A stretch of DNA of 64,000 bases from DASUHT01 sp038230835 (GTDB lineage Bacteria; Actinomycetota; Thermoleophilia; Gaiellales; JAICJC01): NCBI GenBank assembly GCA_038230835.1, contig JBBRMM010000016.1:20646-84645 (forward strand). The letters are read 5' to 3'. How positions within the stretch are numbered: position 1 is the first letter of the stretch; each line of letters starts with the position of its first letter. The notes under the pieces were generated by a model, which saw only the letters and a program-made list of their open reading frames with translations, ran no database searches and had not been told where the DNA came from. Both the position numbers and the translations under genes were made by a program. Positions 1 to 8,870 of this stretch are shown here, in pieces.

Positions 1-1
1 G

Positions 2-433
2 CAGACCAACAACCTGTTCTTCGACGGCGACCGCGTGGCCGGCGTGATCGACTTCCACCAGGCCGACTGCGGGCCGCGGATCCTCGATCTGGCGGTGGCA
101 GTCGAGCGCAACTGCTTCTTCTGGAACCGGATCTCCGCCGGTGACGACAGGGCGCTCACGCTCGACCACGCGAGCCGGCTGGTCGGTGCCTACCACCGTG
201 AGTCGCCGCTCACCGGCGCCGAGCGGGCAGCCTTCCCGGATGTGCTCGGCGTGTGCCAGTTCGAGTACGGGATCTCGTTTCTGGACTATTACTGGGGCGT
301 GGAGCGCGACCACGAGAAGGCCGACTGGGCGTGGCGCACGTTCGTGATCGGGCACGCCCGCTGGTGGGCGGGGCGCTCCGGCCGGCTCGTTCGCGGCGAG
401 ATCGAGCGGGTCGTGGCCGAGCTTGACGAGTGA
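2..433 (+). CDS. Aminoglycoside phosphotransferase/homoserine kinase-like protein, C-terminal part
   Basis: The frame is open from the window edge, so the N-terminus is missing. About 143 residues are visible. They begin with a short strand reading NNLFFDGDRVAGVIDF, followed by GPRILDLAVAVE. This is the pattern of the metal-binding Asp loop in the APH/choline-kinase/homoserine-kinase II fold, where the IDF aspartate binds Mg-ATP. The remainder is helical and aromatic-rich, as in homoserine-kinase-like ThrB proteins. The substrate cannot be told from this part: homoserine, an amino sugar or a macrolide are all possible. The gene ends 8 bases before the convergent cupin gene. Confidence 0.7.
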   Translation, partial: QTNNLFFDGDRVAGVIDFHQADCGPRILDLAVAVERNCFFWNRISAGDDRALTLDHASRLVGAYHRESPLTGAERAAFPDVLGVCQFEYGISFLDYYWGVERDHEKADWAWRTFVIGHARWWAGRSGRLVRGEIERVVAELDE

Positions 434-441
434 TCCACCAG

Positions 442-798
442 CTACAGCGTCGGCCGGCCGGTCCAGTCGTCGCGGATCGGAGCGCCGATGGCGATGAAGA
501 CCAGGCCCTCGTCGCCCGCCGTCACCTGCCGGCTGACCTGCGGGGCGACCCGCACGTAGCGGCCAGGGAGAAGCTCGACGTCCTGGCCGCCGATGCTGAG
601 CACGCCGGCACCTTTCAGCACGACGTACACCTCCTCGTGGGCGGTGCCTGCCTCGTCGTGCTCGGGGCCTTGGCTGCCGGGCGGCAGCTCGATCTGGTTG
701 ATGCCAAACGCGTTGGTGCCCAGCGCCAGTCGCATCTTGCGGAACCGGCCCATGGCCGGGTCGACGGAGGCGGCATCGACGACGGTGTGATCGCTCAC
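442..798 (-). CDS. Small cupin-domain protein
   Basis: This is a 118-aa single-domain cupin. A conserved beta-barrel core is visible: PPGSQGPEHDEAGTAHEEVYVVLKG carries the His/Glu-type metal motif 1 in degenerate form, and a later GRYVRVAPQVSRQVTAGDEG segment corresponds to motif 2. The GTG start at 798 overlaps the stop of pabB by 4 bases (GTGA), so the two are probably translationally coupled. The ligand is unknown; such proteins are often sugar or small-molecule binding proteins or dioxygenase-like enzymes. A longer reading in the same frame runs back through pabB, but that part is a shadow. Confidence 0.75.
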   Translation of the reverse strand: MSDHTVVDAASVDPAMGRFRKMRLALGTNAFGINQIELPPGSQGPEHDEAGTAHEEVYVVLKGAGVLSIGGQDVELLPGRYVRVAPQVSRQVTAGDEGLVFIAIGAPIRDDWTGRPTL

Positions 799-1826
799 AG
801 CCGGGAGCCTAGATGACTCAGCAGCGGCCGCGCCTTGACCAGCGATTCCTCGACCTCGGCCTGCGGGTCGGAGTCCCAGACGATCCCGCCGCCCACCCAC
901 AGGTGGATCTCGCCGTCGGCGACGGCGAACGTGCGGATGGTCAGCCCCAGCTCGAGGTCGCCATTCGCGTGCACCCGGCCGAGGGCTCCCATGGCGGCGC
1001 CGCGGCCGACCGGCTCGAGCCGCGCGATGTGGTCGACCGCGCTGGCCTTGGGGGCGCCGGTGACCGAACCGCCCGGGAATGTCGCCCGCAGCAGTTCGGC
1101 CAGTCCGACATCGGGTCGCATCCGACCTTCGACCGTGGACACCAGGTGCCGCACGCCCGCCATCGGTCGCTCGGTCAGGTAGTCGGTGACGCGGACGCTT
1201 CCGGGCACGCACACCCGACCGAGATCGTTGCGCTCGAGGTCGACGATCATCACGTGTTCGGCCCTGTCCTTCGGGCTGTCGGCGATCCGGTCGAGCGATC
1301 CGGCCGGGCGGGTGCCCTTGATCGGCATCGTCCACACGCGGTCGCCGCGCGTGCGCAGGAAGAGCTCCGGGCTGGCCGACACGACCGACCACCCGGGACC
1401 GTGCATGGCGGCCGAAAACTCGGCTTCGAGACCCGCCAGCCGCTCGCCGACCCCCGCTGCGTCGCCCGCAAACGGCGCCCGCAGGTGCTGCACGAGGTTG
1501 ACCTGGTAGACATCCCCGCGGGCGATCGCGTCGCGCACTGCGTCCACCGCAGCGGCATGGTCGTCCGGGCGCCAGCTCGCGCGCCAGGCCCCGATCTCGA
1601 AGCCGCCCGGTGGCACGATCACGGCGCCGGCCGGCTGGCACGCCACCAGCGGCAGCCGGCACGGCTCGGGCGGCTGCGCGACATGCACCCCCTCCATGTC
1701 CGCGGCCAGTCCGTAGCCGAGAAAGAGCTCTGCCTCCATGCCCCGGTGGTCGGCCAGGAAGGCCTCCAGGACCCCGAACGGATCGGGGTGACCCGCCGCC
1801 AGCTCGAGCCGCTGGACAGCGTGCAC
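795..1826 (-). CDS. pabB: Aminodeoxychorismate synthase component I
   Basis: The protein converts chorismate plus glutamine-derived ammonia to 4-amino-4-deoxychorismate, for p-aminobenzoate and folate. The chorismate-binding domain is complete. PIKGTRP lies near residues 168-174 with the Lys that distinguishes PabB from anthranilate synthase (PIAGT). It is followed by HVMIVDLERNDLGRV, then FPGGSVTGAPK and the C-terminal GGGIVWDSDPQAEVEE. I chose the GTG at 1826 (343 aa), because an upstream ATG at 1922 would overlap the divergent HAD gene by 67 bases. No separate pabA or pabC lies beside it; the downstream neighbour is a cupin. The family assignment is firm and the start is less so. Confidence 0.88.
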   Translation of the reverse strand: MHAVQRLELAAGHPDPFGVLEAFLADHRGMEAELFLGYGLAADMEGVHVAQPPEPCRLPLVACQPAGAVIVPPGGFEIGAWRASWRPDDHAAAVDAVRDAIARGDVYQVNLVQHLRAPFAGDAAGVGERLAGLEAEFSAAMHGPGWSVVSASPELFLRTRGDRVWTMPIKGTRPAGSLDRIADSPKDRAEHVMIVDLERNDLGRVCVPGSVRVTDYLTERPMAGVRHLVSTVEGRMRPDVGLAELLRATFPGGSVTGAPKASAVDHIARLEPVGRGAAMGALGRVHANGDLELGLTIRTFAVADGEIHLWVGGGIVWDSDPQAEVEESLVKARPLLSHLGSRL

Positions 1827-1855
1827 CGAGGTGAGGGCTGTGCCGCCGATGCCGT

Positions 1856-2587
1856 ATGGTAGGCGACGTGGACGAGCAGCAGAGCTCCCCGGAGGCGGCG
1901 CCCGGCGGCCTCGTTCCGGCACCGCGGGCGGTGATCTTCGACTTCAACGGCACCATCTCGGATGACGAGCCGCTGCTTGCGCGGATCTTCGTGGAGATGT
2001 TCGCCGAGGTCGGGATCGAGGTGTCGGTGCCGATGTACTTCGCCGACTACGCCGGGTATTCCGACCCCGAGATCATCGAGCGGGTGCTGCGCCGGTTCGG
2101 GCGCGTCGAGTCCGACCTGATGGGCGAGCTGCTGGCCCGCCGTTCGGCGCTCTACCTGGAGCGGGTCACGCTCGAGCCGACCGTGCGGCCCGCCGCGGCA
2201 GAGTTCGTACGCCAGGCATCGCGGCGGGTGCCGGTCGCGATCGCATCGGGCGCGGCTGGGGCGGAGATCGATGCCGTGCTGCGGGTCGCCGGGTTGCGTG
2301 AGCTGTTCGACGTGATCGTGGCCGCCGAGCACGTCACGCGCGGCAAGCCCGATCCGCAGGGGTACCTGTTCGCGCTGGGCATGCTCAACGAGAGCTTGCC
2401 GATACCGCTGATGCCGGGCGACGTGCTGGTCTTCGAGGATTCGGTGCTGGGTGTCCAGGCCGCTGTTTCGGCCGGCATGCGGTGCGTGGCGGTGACCGGC
2501 ACCGCCGATCCGGGCGATCTCGGCCTGGCCGATGCGATAGTCTCCGCCCTGGACTGGTCTATACCAATTGTGGAGGGCTGGGGCTGA
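1856..2587 (+). CDS. HAD-superfamily hydrolase (phosphoglucomutase-like subclass)
   Basis: This 243-aa haloacid-dehalogenase fold protein has motif I as DFNGT at residues 29-33, motif II as IASGA, a Lys motif in RGKPDPQGY, and motif IV as VFEDSVLGVQAA. The second acid of the usual DxD nucleophile loop is Asn (D29-x-N31). This occurs in some HAD proteins but weakens the usual general acid/base role. The cap is the small helical type of beta-phosphoglucomutase-like phosphatases. The stop overlaps the ATG of the next gene (TGATG at 2585-2589), so the enzyme is probably co-made with the FAD/GcvT dehydrogenase. The substrate is unknown; a metabolite-repair or C1-related role would fit. Confidence 0.82.
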   Translation: MVGDVDEQQSSPEAAPGGLVPAPRAVIFDFNGTISDDEPLLARIFVEMFAEVGIEVSVPMYFADYAGYSDPEIIERVLRRFGRVESDLMGELLARRSALYLERVTLEPTVRPAAAEFVRQASRRVPVAIASGAAGAEIDAVLRVAGLRELFDVIVAAEHVTRGKPDPQGYLFALGMLNESLPIPLMPGDVLVFEDSVLGVQAAVSAGMRCVAVTGTADPGDLGLADAIVSALDWSIPIVEGWG

Positions 2588-5010
2588 TGCGAAGCGAGGC
2601 GCGGGCGGTGGTGATCGGCGGCGGCGTGGGCGGCTGCAGCATCCTCTACCACCTGGCCAAGCTCGGCTGGACGGACGTGGTGCTGGTCGAGCAGTATGGG
2701 CTCACTCACGGCTCGACCTGGCATTCGGCCGGGCTGGTGGGCCAGCTTCGCTCGTCGGTCAGCCTGACGAAGATGATGCAGTACTCGGTCGGCCTCTACG
2801 CCGACCTGGCCGACGAGACCGGCAAGGACCCGGGCTGGCACGAGCTGGGCGGGATCCGGCTGGCCTCCTCGCAGGAGCGCTACGAGGAGATCCAGCGGCA
2901 GGCCGGCTGGGCGAAGAGCTTCGGACTTCCGATCGAGATCATCTCCGCCGGCGAGGCGCAGGCGCTGTTCCCGCCGATGTCCACCGACGGGGTCCTGGCG
3001 GCCGCCTTCCTGCCGCACGACGGCTACCTCGATCCCAGTCAACTCACCTTTGCGCTGGCCGACGGCGCGCGGCTGCGCGGTGCAGAGATCGAGCAGCGGA
3101 CGCGTGTGCTCGAGATCGGGCTTCGCAACGGCCGCGTGCACGAGGTGGTGACCGACCGGGGCACGATCCGCACCGACGTGGTGGTGAATGCGGGGGGGAT
3201 GTACGCGCCACAGATCGCCAGCCTGGTGGGCGTGAACGTGCCGATCATCCCCTACGCCCACGAGTTCCTGGTCACCGAGGTTTTCGATCCGCCGCTCCCG
3301 GCGCTGCCGACGCTCCGCGACCCAGACAACCTGATCTACTACCGCACCGAGGTGGGCGGCCTGATCATGGGCGGGTACGAGCGGCAGCCGCAGGCGTGGG
3401 CCCTGGACGGCGTGCCGGACGGGTTCGAGGCGCAACTGCTGCCCGAGGACTGGCCGCGCTTCGACGAGATCCTGACCAACTCGATCGTGCGCGTGCCGGC
3501 CATGGAGTCGGCCGAGGTGCGAAAGCTGTTCAACGGGCCGGAGGCGTTCACCCCCGACGGGGAGTTCATCCTCGGCGAGTCCGAGGTGCCGGGGTTCTGG
3601 GTGGCGGCCGGATTCTGCGCCCACGGCCTGGCCGGAGCGGGTGGGATCGGTTGGATGATGGCGGAGTGGATCACCGAGGGGGAGCCCAGTCTCGACCTGT
3701 GGCACATGGACATCCGCCGTTTCGGCGGCCAGTACCGCAGCCAGCGCTATGCGCTGGCCCGGGCGGACGAGGTGTACGCCACCTACTACGACATCAAGTA
3801 CCCCAACCACGAGCGCGCCGCCGGACGGCCGCTGCGGCTGTCCGCCGCCTACCCGCAGCTGACCGAGTTGGCCGCGAGCTTCGGGGAGAAGTCGGGCTGG
3901 GAGCGCGCCAACTGGTTCGACTCGAACGCGGCAGCGGGCGACGAGGCGCTTCGCCCGCGCGGCTGGGCGGGCAAGAACTGGTCACCGGCGATCGCCGCCG
4001 AGGCGCTGGCCACCCGCGAGCGGGCGGGCCTCTTCGACGAGAGCTCGTTCGCCAAGATCGAGGTTCGGGGGCCGGGTGCTCTGGACTATCTGCAGCGGCT
4101 GTGCGGCAACGACGTCGACCGCCCGGTGGGCGCGGTGGTGTACACCCAGATGCTGAACCGGCGCGGCGGCATCGAGTGCGACTTCACCGTCACCCGGTTG
4201 GGCGAGCGACGGTTTCGGATCGTCACCGGCACCGCGTTCGGTAATCACGACTTGGGCTGGCTGCGCAAGCACCTGCCCGACGACGGTTCGGTCGACCTGG
4301 CCGACGTGACATCGGCCCAGGCCTGTTTCGGCCTGTGGGGCCCGCGCGCCCGCGACATCCTGCAGCCGCTGACCAAGACCGACATGGCCAACGAGGCGTT
4401 TCGGTACATGACCGCTCGCGAGCTCACCCTCGGCCACGTGCCGTGTCTGGCGGTGCGGGTCACCTACGTGGGCGAGCTGGGGTTCGAGATCTACTGTCCG
4501 AGCGAGTACGGCGGCGGTCTGTGGGATGTGCTGTGGGGGGCCGGGCGCGAGCACGGGATGCTGGCCTGCGGCTACCGCGCGATCGACGCGCTTCGGGTCG
4601 AGAAGGGCTACCGCGTGTGGGGCGCGGACATCACGCCCGAGGAGAACCCGTTCGAGGCCGGGCTGGACTTCGCCGTCAAGCTCGACAAGGGCGACTTTGT
4701 CGGCGCCGATGCGCTGCGGGCCGCTCGGGAGCAGGGGATCGAACGACGGCTGTGCTGCCTGACGCTGGCCGACCCGCGCTCGGTCACCCTCGGCTCCGAG
4801 CCGGTGCGGGCGGGTGGAGAGGTGGTCGGCCGGGTGACCAGCGGTGGCTTTGGCTACGCGGTCGGCCGCTCGATCGCCTACGCCTACCTGCCGGTCGGCG
4901 CGGCCGAGATCGGCACGCCGGTCGAGGTGGAGGTGTTCGGCGAGTGGGTGGCCGGAGAGGTGGCCGCGGAGCCGCTGTGGGATCCCACCGGCGAGCGGAT
5001 CCGGGCCTAG
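2587..5010 (+). CDS. FAD-dependent dehydrogenase with GcvT domain (dimethylglycine/sarcosine dehydrogenase type)
   Basis: This 807-aa two-part enzyme has an N-terminal DAO-type FAD domain (residues 1 to about 370) starting with VVIGGGVGG. A short FAO-M linker follows, then aminomethyltransferase (GcvT) domains from about 425 to the end, including LDALRVEKGYRVWG. The family oxidatively demethylates N-methyl amino acids and passes the one-carbon unit to tetrahydrofolate. His46 in STWHSAGL matches the histidine that carries covalent FAD in mammalian dimethylglycine dehydrogenase. The length is normal. The frame is open further upstream, but the ATG at 2587 starts exactly at the Rossmann strand and overlaps the HAD stop. 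The exact substrate (dimethylglycine, sarcosine or another methylamine) cannot be read. Confidence 0.88.
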   Translation: MRSEARAVVIGGGVGGCSILYHLAKLGWTDVVLVEQYGLTHGSTWHSAGLVGQLRSSVSLTKMMQYSVGLYADLADETGKDPGWHELGGIRLASSQERYEEIQRQAGWAKSFGLPIEIISAGEAQALFPPMSTDGVLAAAFLPHDGYLDPSQLTFALADGARLRGAEIEQRTRVLEIGLRNGRVHEVVTDRGTIRTDVVVNAGGMYAPQIASLVGVNVPIIPYAHEFLVTEVFDPPLPALPTLRDPDNLIYYRTEVGGLIMGGYERQPQAWALDGVPDGFEAQLLPEDWPRFDEILTNSIVRVPAMESAEVRKLFNGPEAFTPDGEFILGESEVPGFWVAAGFCAHGLAGAGGIGWMMAEWITEGEPSLDLWHMDIRRFGGQYRSQRYALARADEVYATYYDIKYPNHERAAGRPLRLSAAYPQLTELAASFGEKSGWERANWFDSNAAAGDEALRPRGWAGKNWSPAIAAEALATRERAGLFDESSFAKIEVRGPGALDYLQRLCGNDVDRPVGAVVYTQMLNRRGGIECDFTVTRLGERRFRIVTGTAFGNHDLGWLRKHLPDDGSVDLADVTSAQACFGLWGPRARDILQPLTKTDMANEAFRYMTARELTLGHVPCLAVRVTYVGELGFEIYCPSEYGGGLWDVLWGAGREHGMLACGYRAIDALRVEKGYRVWGADITPEENPFEAGLDFAVKLDKGDFVGADALRAAREQGIERRLCCLTLADPRSVTLGSEPVRAGGEVVGRVTSGGFGYAVGRSIAYAYLPVGAAEIGTPVEVEVFGEWVAGEVAAEPLWDPTGERIRA

Positions 5011-5016
5011 CCTCGG

Positions 5017-6111
5017 CTACCGGTGCAGGTGCGGGAACGCCCCGCGGCGGTAGCGGGCGAGCTCGGGCGGTGGGGCGTGATCGAGCCAGGTGGCCAGTGT
5101 GCTGTAGGTCACGCAGCGCACCTCGGGCTTGCCGCACACGCGCTCGACGAAGCGCGTCAGCGCGTGCACGTAGGCCCAGTGGTTCCAGGTCGCGAAATGG
5201 TTTCCGATGTCCAGCGGCGCCCGGTCGCCGTAGTAATTCTGTTTGAAGTAGCGCAGGTAGCTGAGGTAGGCGTCCTGGGCCAGCACCTTCGAGCGGGCGA
5301 CCGGCGTGTCCACCGCGTTTGACTGGTTGACGTAGAAGTTGTAGTCCATGGACAGCGAGTCCCAGGGCGTGCCCACCAGCTTGATCAGCGCCAGCGGGAA
5401 GCTCCAGATGCCGTGGACGCGAAGCGGCCACTGGCTGGGCGCGTCGGTATGGCTGGCGTCATACCGAAACCCGTGCGTGCGGAGCACGCGGTAGAGCGCG
5501 TCCAGGTTGCCCTGCAGGCACGGCGTGCGGCCGCCGACGATCGACGAGATCGGGACCGTCAGCCCGGCGTGGCGCACGAGCGCCCGAAACTGGGCGATCT
5601 CTCGCGCCCAGTCGGCGGCCGTCCAGGTGTCCACCGAGCCGGGTTCGTAGCCGGCGCAGAAATGGCCGTTGTAGTGGGTGCCGATCTCGTTTCCGTCCCG
5701 GTAGCCCAGGTTGATCTGGTGAACGAGCGCGCGCACGGACGCCGCATCCGGGCTGAACCCGATGTCGGAGCTTCCGGCCGGATGCCGGGGCGGGTGGTAG
5801 AGCACGTGGTCGGCGGGGTCGAGCAGGTAGACGCCGGACAGGAAGAAGCTGAAGCGTGCGCCCGTCGCCCGTGCCACCTGCCGCCAGTGCTGCCACAGCG
5901 CCGCGTCGCCCGAGCCGTCGAAGGAGACGGCGATGAACTGGGGCGGGCGGCGCGGGTAGCTGGTCGGCACGAGGCTGGTGGGGCTCGAGCCCGCCGGCGG
6001 CCGTGCGGCGGAAGGCGCAGCCGCTGTGGTCACCGGGATGCGCGCCGCGGCTCCCGTGCCGACGCAACCAGCGGTGACCGAAACGGCCAGAACCATCGCT
6101 ACGAGCCTCAC
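5017..6111 (-). CDS. Lipoprotein polysaccharide-deacetylase-like protein
   Basis: The 364-aa exported protein has a lipoprotein signal (VSVTAGC, Cys16) followed by a low-complexity Ala/Pro/Ser spacer to about residue 52. The catalytic region has a NodB-like first motif, AVSFDGSGD (about 62-69), and an HxxxH metal motif in GTHYNGHF (His145, His149). Together these point to a divalent-metal carbohydrate esterase fold acting outside the membrane on peptidoglycan or an exopolysaccharide. The first motif is not the classical TFDDG, so activity may be altered. It converges on the FAD/GcvT gene with 6 bases between stops, and lies 71 bases downstream of the purA stop on the same strand. Confidence 0.75.
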   Translation of the reverse strand: MRLVAMVLAVSVTAGCVGTGAAARIPVTTAAAPSAARPPAGSSPTSLVPTSYPRRPPQFIAVSFDGSGDAALWQHWRQVARATGARFSFFLSGVYLLDPADHVLYHPPRHPAGSSDIGFSPDAASVRALVHQINLGYRDGNEIGTHYNGHFCAGYEPGSVDTWTAADWAREIAQFRALVRHAGLTVPISSIVGGRTPCLQGNLDALYRVLRTHGFRYDASHTDAPSQWPLRVHGIWSFPLALIKLVGTPWDSLSMDYNFYVNQSNAVDTPVARSKVLAQDAYLSYLRYFKQNYYGDRAPLDIGNHFATWNHWAYVHALTRFVERVCGKPEVRCVTYSTLATWLDHAPPPELARYRRGAFPHLHR

Positions 6112-6182
6112 GACCCGAGGCTAGGCGGCCCGGGTCACACCCACGACTCGGCGCGGTATCGGGTGCGTAACGACCTCGAGGA

Positions 6183-7478
6183 TCAGGCGGCGCGCAAAAC
6201 CTCGCGGACGGTGATCGTCTGGTCGCGGCGCTGGCCGGTGCCGACGATCGCGACCGGCACGCCGACGTGCTGCTCGACGAATTCGAGGTACCGGCGTGCG
6301 GCGGGGGGCAGGTCGGCGAGGGTCGTGATGTCCGAGATGTCGGTCTTCCAGCCGTCGAGCTCGGCGTACACCGGTTGGGCGTGGTGGAAGTCGGACTGGT
6401 GGGCGGGGAAGTCAGGGCTGATGGTTCCGTCGGAGAGCCGGTACCCAGTGCAGATCAGGATCGTGTCGAAGATCGAGAGCACGTCGAGTTTGGTGACCGC
6501 CAGCAGCGTCAGCCCGTTGAGGCGCGCGGCGTAGCGCAGGCCGACCAGGTCCAGCCAGCCGCAGCGGCGGTCGCGGCCGGTGACGGTGCCGTACTCGCCT
6601 CCGTGCTCGCGGATGGCGGCGCCCCGATCTGGATCGGCTTCGCTGGGGAAGGGCCCGGCGCCGACTCGGGTCAGGTAGGCCTTCGTCACACCGAGCACGG
6701 TGTCGATCCGGGTCGGCCCGACGCCCAGGCCGGTGCACGCGCCCCCCGCGGTCGGGTTCGACGAGGTGACGAAGGGGTAGGTTCCAGCGTCGATGTCCAG
6801 CAGCGTGCCCTGCGCGCCCTCGCACAGCACGACCCGCCCCGCGTCCAGCGCGCGGTCGATGAGCAGCGAGGTGTCGGCGATGTACGGGCAGATCCGCGTG
6901 GCGTGGCGCAGCATCGCCTCGGTGAGAACGTCCTTGTCCAGCGGCCGGTGGTGGTGCAGCTTGCGCAGCAGCTCGTTCTTCACCGAGAGCGCAGTCTGGA
7001 TCTTGAGCCGCAGGATCTTCTCGTCCAGCAGGTCCTGGACGCGGATGCCGACCCGCAGCGCCTTGTCGGCGTAGGCCGGCCCGATGCCGCGCCGGGTGGT
7101 GCCGATCTGTAGCCGGCCCAGCTGCAGCTCGGAGTCGGCGTCGATGATCTTGTGCCAGGGCATGATCAGGTGCGCGTTACCGCTGATGCGCAGGCCGCCG
7201 GTGTCGATGCCGCGCTGCTCGAGGCCGTCCAGTTCCTCGATCAGCACCTCGGGGTCGATCACGCAGCCCTGGCCGAGCACGCACTCCGTCCCCGGGTAGA
7301 GGATGCCGCTGGGCACCAGCCGCAGCTTGTAGGTCTGGTCGCCGATCACGAGTGTATGGCCGGCGTTGTTGCCGCCCTGGTAACGGGCGACCACGTCGGC
7401 GTCCTGGGCCAGCATGTCGACCACCTTGCCCTTGCCCTCGTCGCCCCACTGGGCACCGACGACGACCGACAGTGGCAT
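6183..7478 (-). CDS. purA: Adenylosuccinate synthetase
   Basis: The 431-aa cytoplasmic enzyme makes adenylosuccinate from IMP, aspartate and GTP, the first committed AMP step. It starts MPLSVVVGAQWGDEGKGK with the GTP-binding P-loop-like GDEGKGK and continues with GGNNAGHT (IMP/Mg site). Later come GIGPAYADK, FVTSSNPTAGGACTG and VTKLDVL near the C-terminal third. Length and all signature blocks are standard. Its ATG shares a base with the dnaB stop (TGATG at 7480-7476), so purA is the last gene of the rpsF-ssb-rpsR-rplI-dnaB-purA run. Confidence 0.98.
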   Translation of the reverse strand: MPLSVVVGAQWGDEGKGKVVDMLAQDADVVARYQGGNNAGHTLVIGDQTYKLRLVPSGILYPGTECVLGQGCVIDPEVLIEELDGLEQRGIDTGGLRISGNAHLIMPWHKIIDADSELQLGRLQIGTTRRGIGPAYADKALRVGIRVQDLLDEKILRLKIQTALSVKNELLRKLHHHRPLDKDVLTEAMLRHATRICPYIADTSLLIDRALDAGRVVLCEGAQGTLLDIDAGTYPFVTSSNPTAGGACTGLGVGPTRIDTVLGVTKAYLTRVGAGPFPSEADPDRGAAIREHGGEYGTVTGRDRRCGWLDLVGLRYAARLNGLTLLAVTKLDVLSIFDTILICTGYRLSDGTISPDFPAHQSDFHHAQPVYAELDGWKTDISDITTLADLPPAARRYLEFVEQHVGVPVAIVGTGQRRDQTITVREVLRAA

Positions 7479-8827
7479 CAGGTCCGCCCCAGGTTGTCGA
7501 ACTTGGTGTAGCGACCGACGTAGGACAGGCGCACCGTCTCCAGCGGGCCGTTGCGGTGCTTGGCGATGATCACCTCGGCGGTCCCGAGGTCGTCGCTCTG
7601 CTCGTTGTAGTAGTCGTCCCGGTAGACGAACGCGACCATGTCGGCGTCCTGCTCGATCGACCCCGACTCGCGCAGGTCGGACAGCAGCGGGCGCTTGTCG
7701 CTGCGCTGCTCGACCGCCCGTGAGAGCTGCGAGATGGCCAGCACCGGCACGTCCAGGTCACGCGCGATCAGCTTCAGCGCGCGCGAGATCTGGGAGATCT
7801 CCTGAACCCGGTTCTCGACCCGGGTGTGGCCGCCCATCAGCTGCAGGTAGTCGACGATCACCAGGCCCAGTTCGCCTTTCAGGCGCGACTGCAAACGGCG
7901 CGTCTTGGCCTTGATCTCGATCGGCGAGACGCCCGCCGAGTCGTCGATGTAGATCGGCGCTCGGGACAGCTTGTCGCACGCGTTGGTCAGCTTCTCCCAG
8001 TCGACCTGGTCGAGCGTCCCGCTGCGCAGCCGCTTGGAGTCGACCTTCGCCTCGGAGCACATCAGGCGCTGGGTGACCTCCTCCTGGGACATCTCCAGCG
8101 AGAAGACTGCCACCGGGATCTCGGCGCGCACGCCGAGATGCGCCGCCATGTTGAGCGCGAGCGAGGTCTTGCCCATACCCGGCCGGGCGGCCAGGATGAT
8201 CAGGTTCGACGGCTGGAACCCGGCCGTCACCCGGTCGAGGTCGCGAAAGCCCGAGGGCACGCCGGTGATCTCGTTGCCGGCGTCGCTGAGCGCGGCCAGC
8301 TTCTCGAACGACGCCACCAGCAGGTCGTTCAGCGGGGTGAAGTCGTGGCTGATTCGCTGGTCGGCGATCGAGAACACGATCTGCTCGGCCTTGTCCACCG
8401 TCTCCTGCGGCTCGCCGAGTCGCTCGTAGCCGAGCCCTGCGATCTCGGTGCCGGCCGCGATCAGCGAGCGGTAGGTCGCGGTGTCTCGCACGATCTGGGC
8501 GTAGTTGCGGGCGTTCGCCGCCGCCGGGACGGTGGACGCCAGGGTGTGCACAGCGGCCTTGCCGCCGGCCTGTTCGAGCAGGCCGCGGGACGCCAGGCCG
8601 TTGGCGAGCGTGATCGAGTCGACGGTCTCGCCCGACCCGTACATCTCCATGATGGTGCGGTAGATGGCGGCGTGCGACCCCCTGTAGAAGTCCTCCGGGC
8701 GCAGGATCTCCGACACCACGGCAACAGCGGTGGGGGAGACCAGCATCGCGCCCAGCACCGACTCCTCCGCGTCGAGATCCTGAGGCGGTAGCGGGAGGTG
8801 CTGAGGGGCTGGGGAGACGGTTGCCAT
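7478..8827 (-). CDS. dnaB: Replicative DNA helicase
   Basis: The 449-aa hexameric helicase unwinds DNA at the replication fork. The N-terminal primase-interaction domain begins LPPQDLDAEESVLGAML. The RecA-like domain has Walker A in RPGMGKTSLALN, H1a-type FSLEMSQEE, and Walker B LVIVDYLQLM, and ends with SQLSRAVEQR and DLRESGSIEQDAD. No intein is present. I chose the ATG at 8827 because the 24 residues before it in the open frame look non-homologous, and the usual N-terminus begins just after it. It sits 43 bases after rplI and overlaps purA by one base. Confidence 0.97.
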   Translation of the reverse strand: MATVSPAPQHLPLPPQDLDAEESVLGAMLVSPTAVAVVSEILRPEDFYRGSHAAIYRTIMEMYGSGETVDSITLANGLASRGLLEQAGGKAAVHTLASTVPAAANARNYAQIVRDTATYRSLIAAGTEIAGLGYERLGEPQETVDKAEQIVFSIADQRISHDFTPLNDLLVASFEKLAALSDAGNEITGVPSGFRDLDRVTAGFQPSNLIILAARPGMGKTSLALNMAAHLGVRAEIPVAVFSLEMSQEEVTQRLMCSEAKVDSKRLRSGTLDQVDWEKLTNACDKLSRAPIYIDDSAGVSPIEIKAKTRRLQSRLKGELGLVIVDYLQLMGGHTRVENRVQEISQISRALKLIARDLDVPVLAISQLSRAVEQRSDKRPLLSDLRESGSIEQDADMVAFVYRDDYYNEQSDDLGTAEVIIAKHRNGPLETVRLSYVGRYTKFDNLGRT

Positions 8828-8870
8828 GGATGAAGCGTTGCGTCCTGCGATCGGGTGTGGGGGCCGGCTG

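Noticed and set aside
795..1956. Long Arg/Gly/Pro-rich minus-strand protein of about 500 aa covering pabB
   Set aside because: Only its last 118 residues (the cupin) are real; the rest is the shadow of pabB in another frame.
5011..5016. Terminator between the convergent FAD/GcvT and deacetylase genes
   Set aside because: Only 6 bases separate the stops and no clear hairpin lies there.
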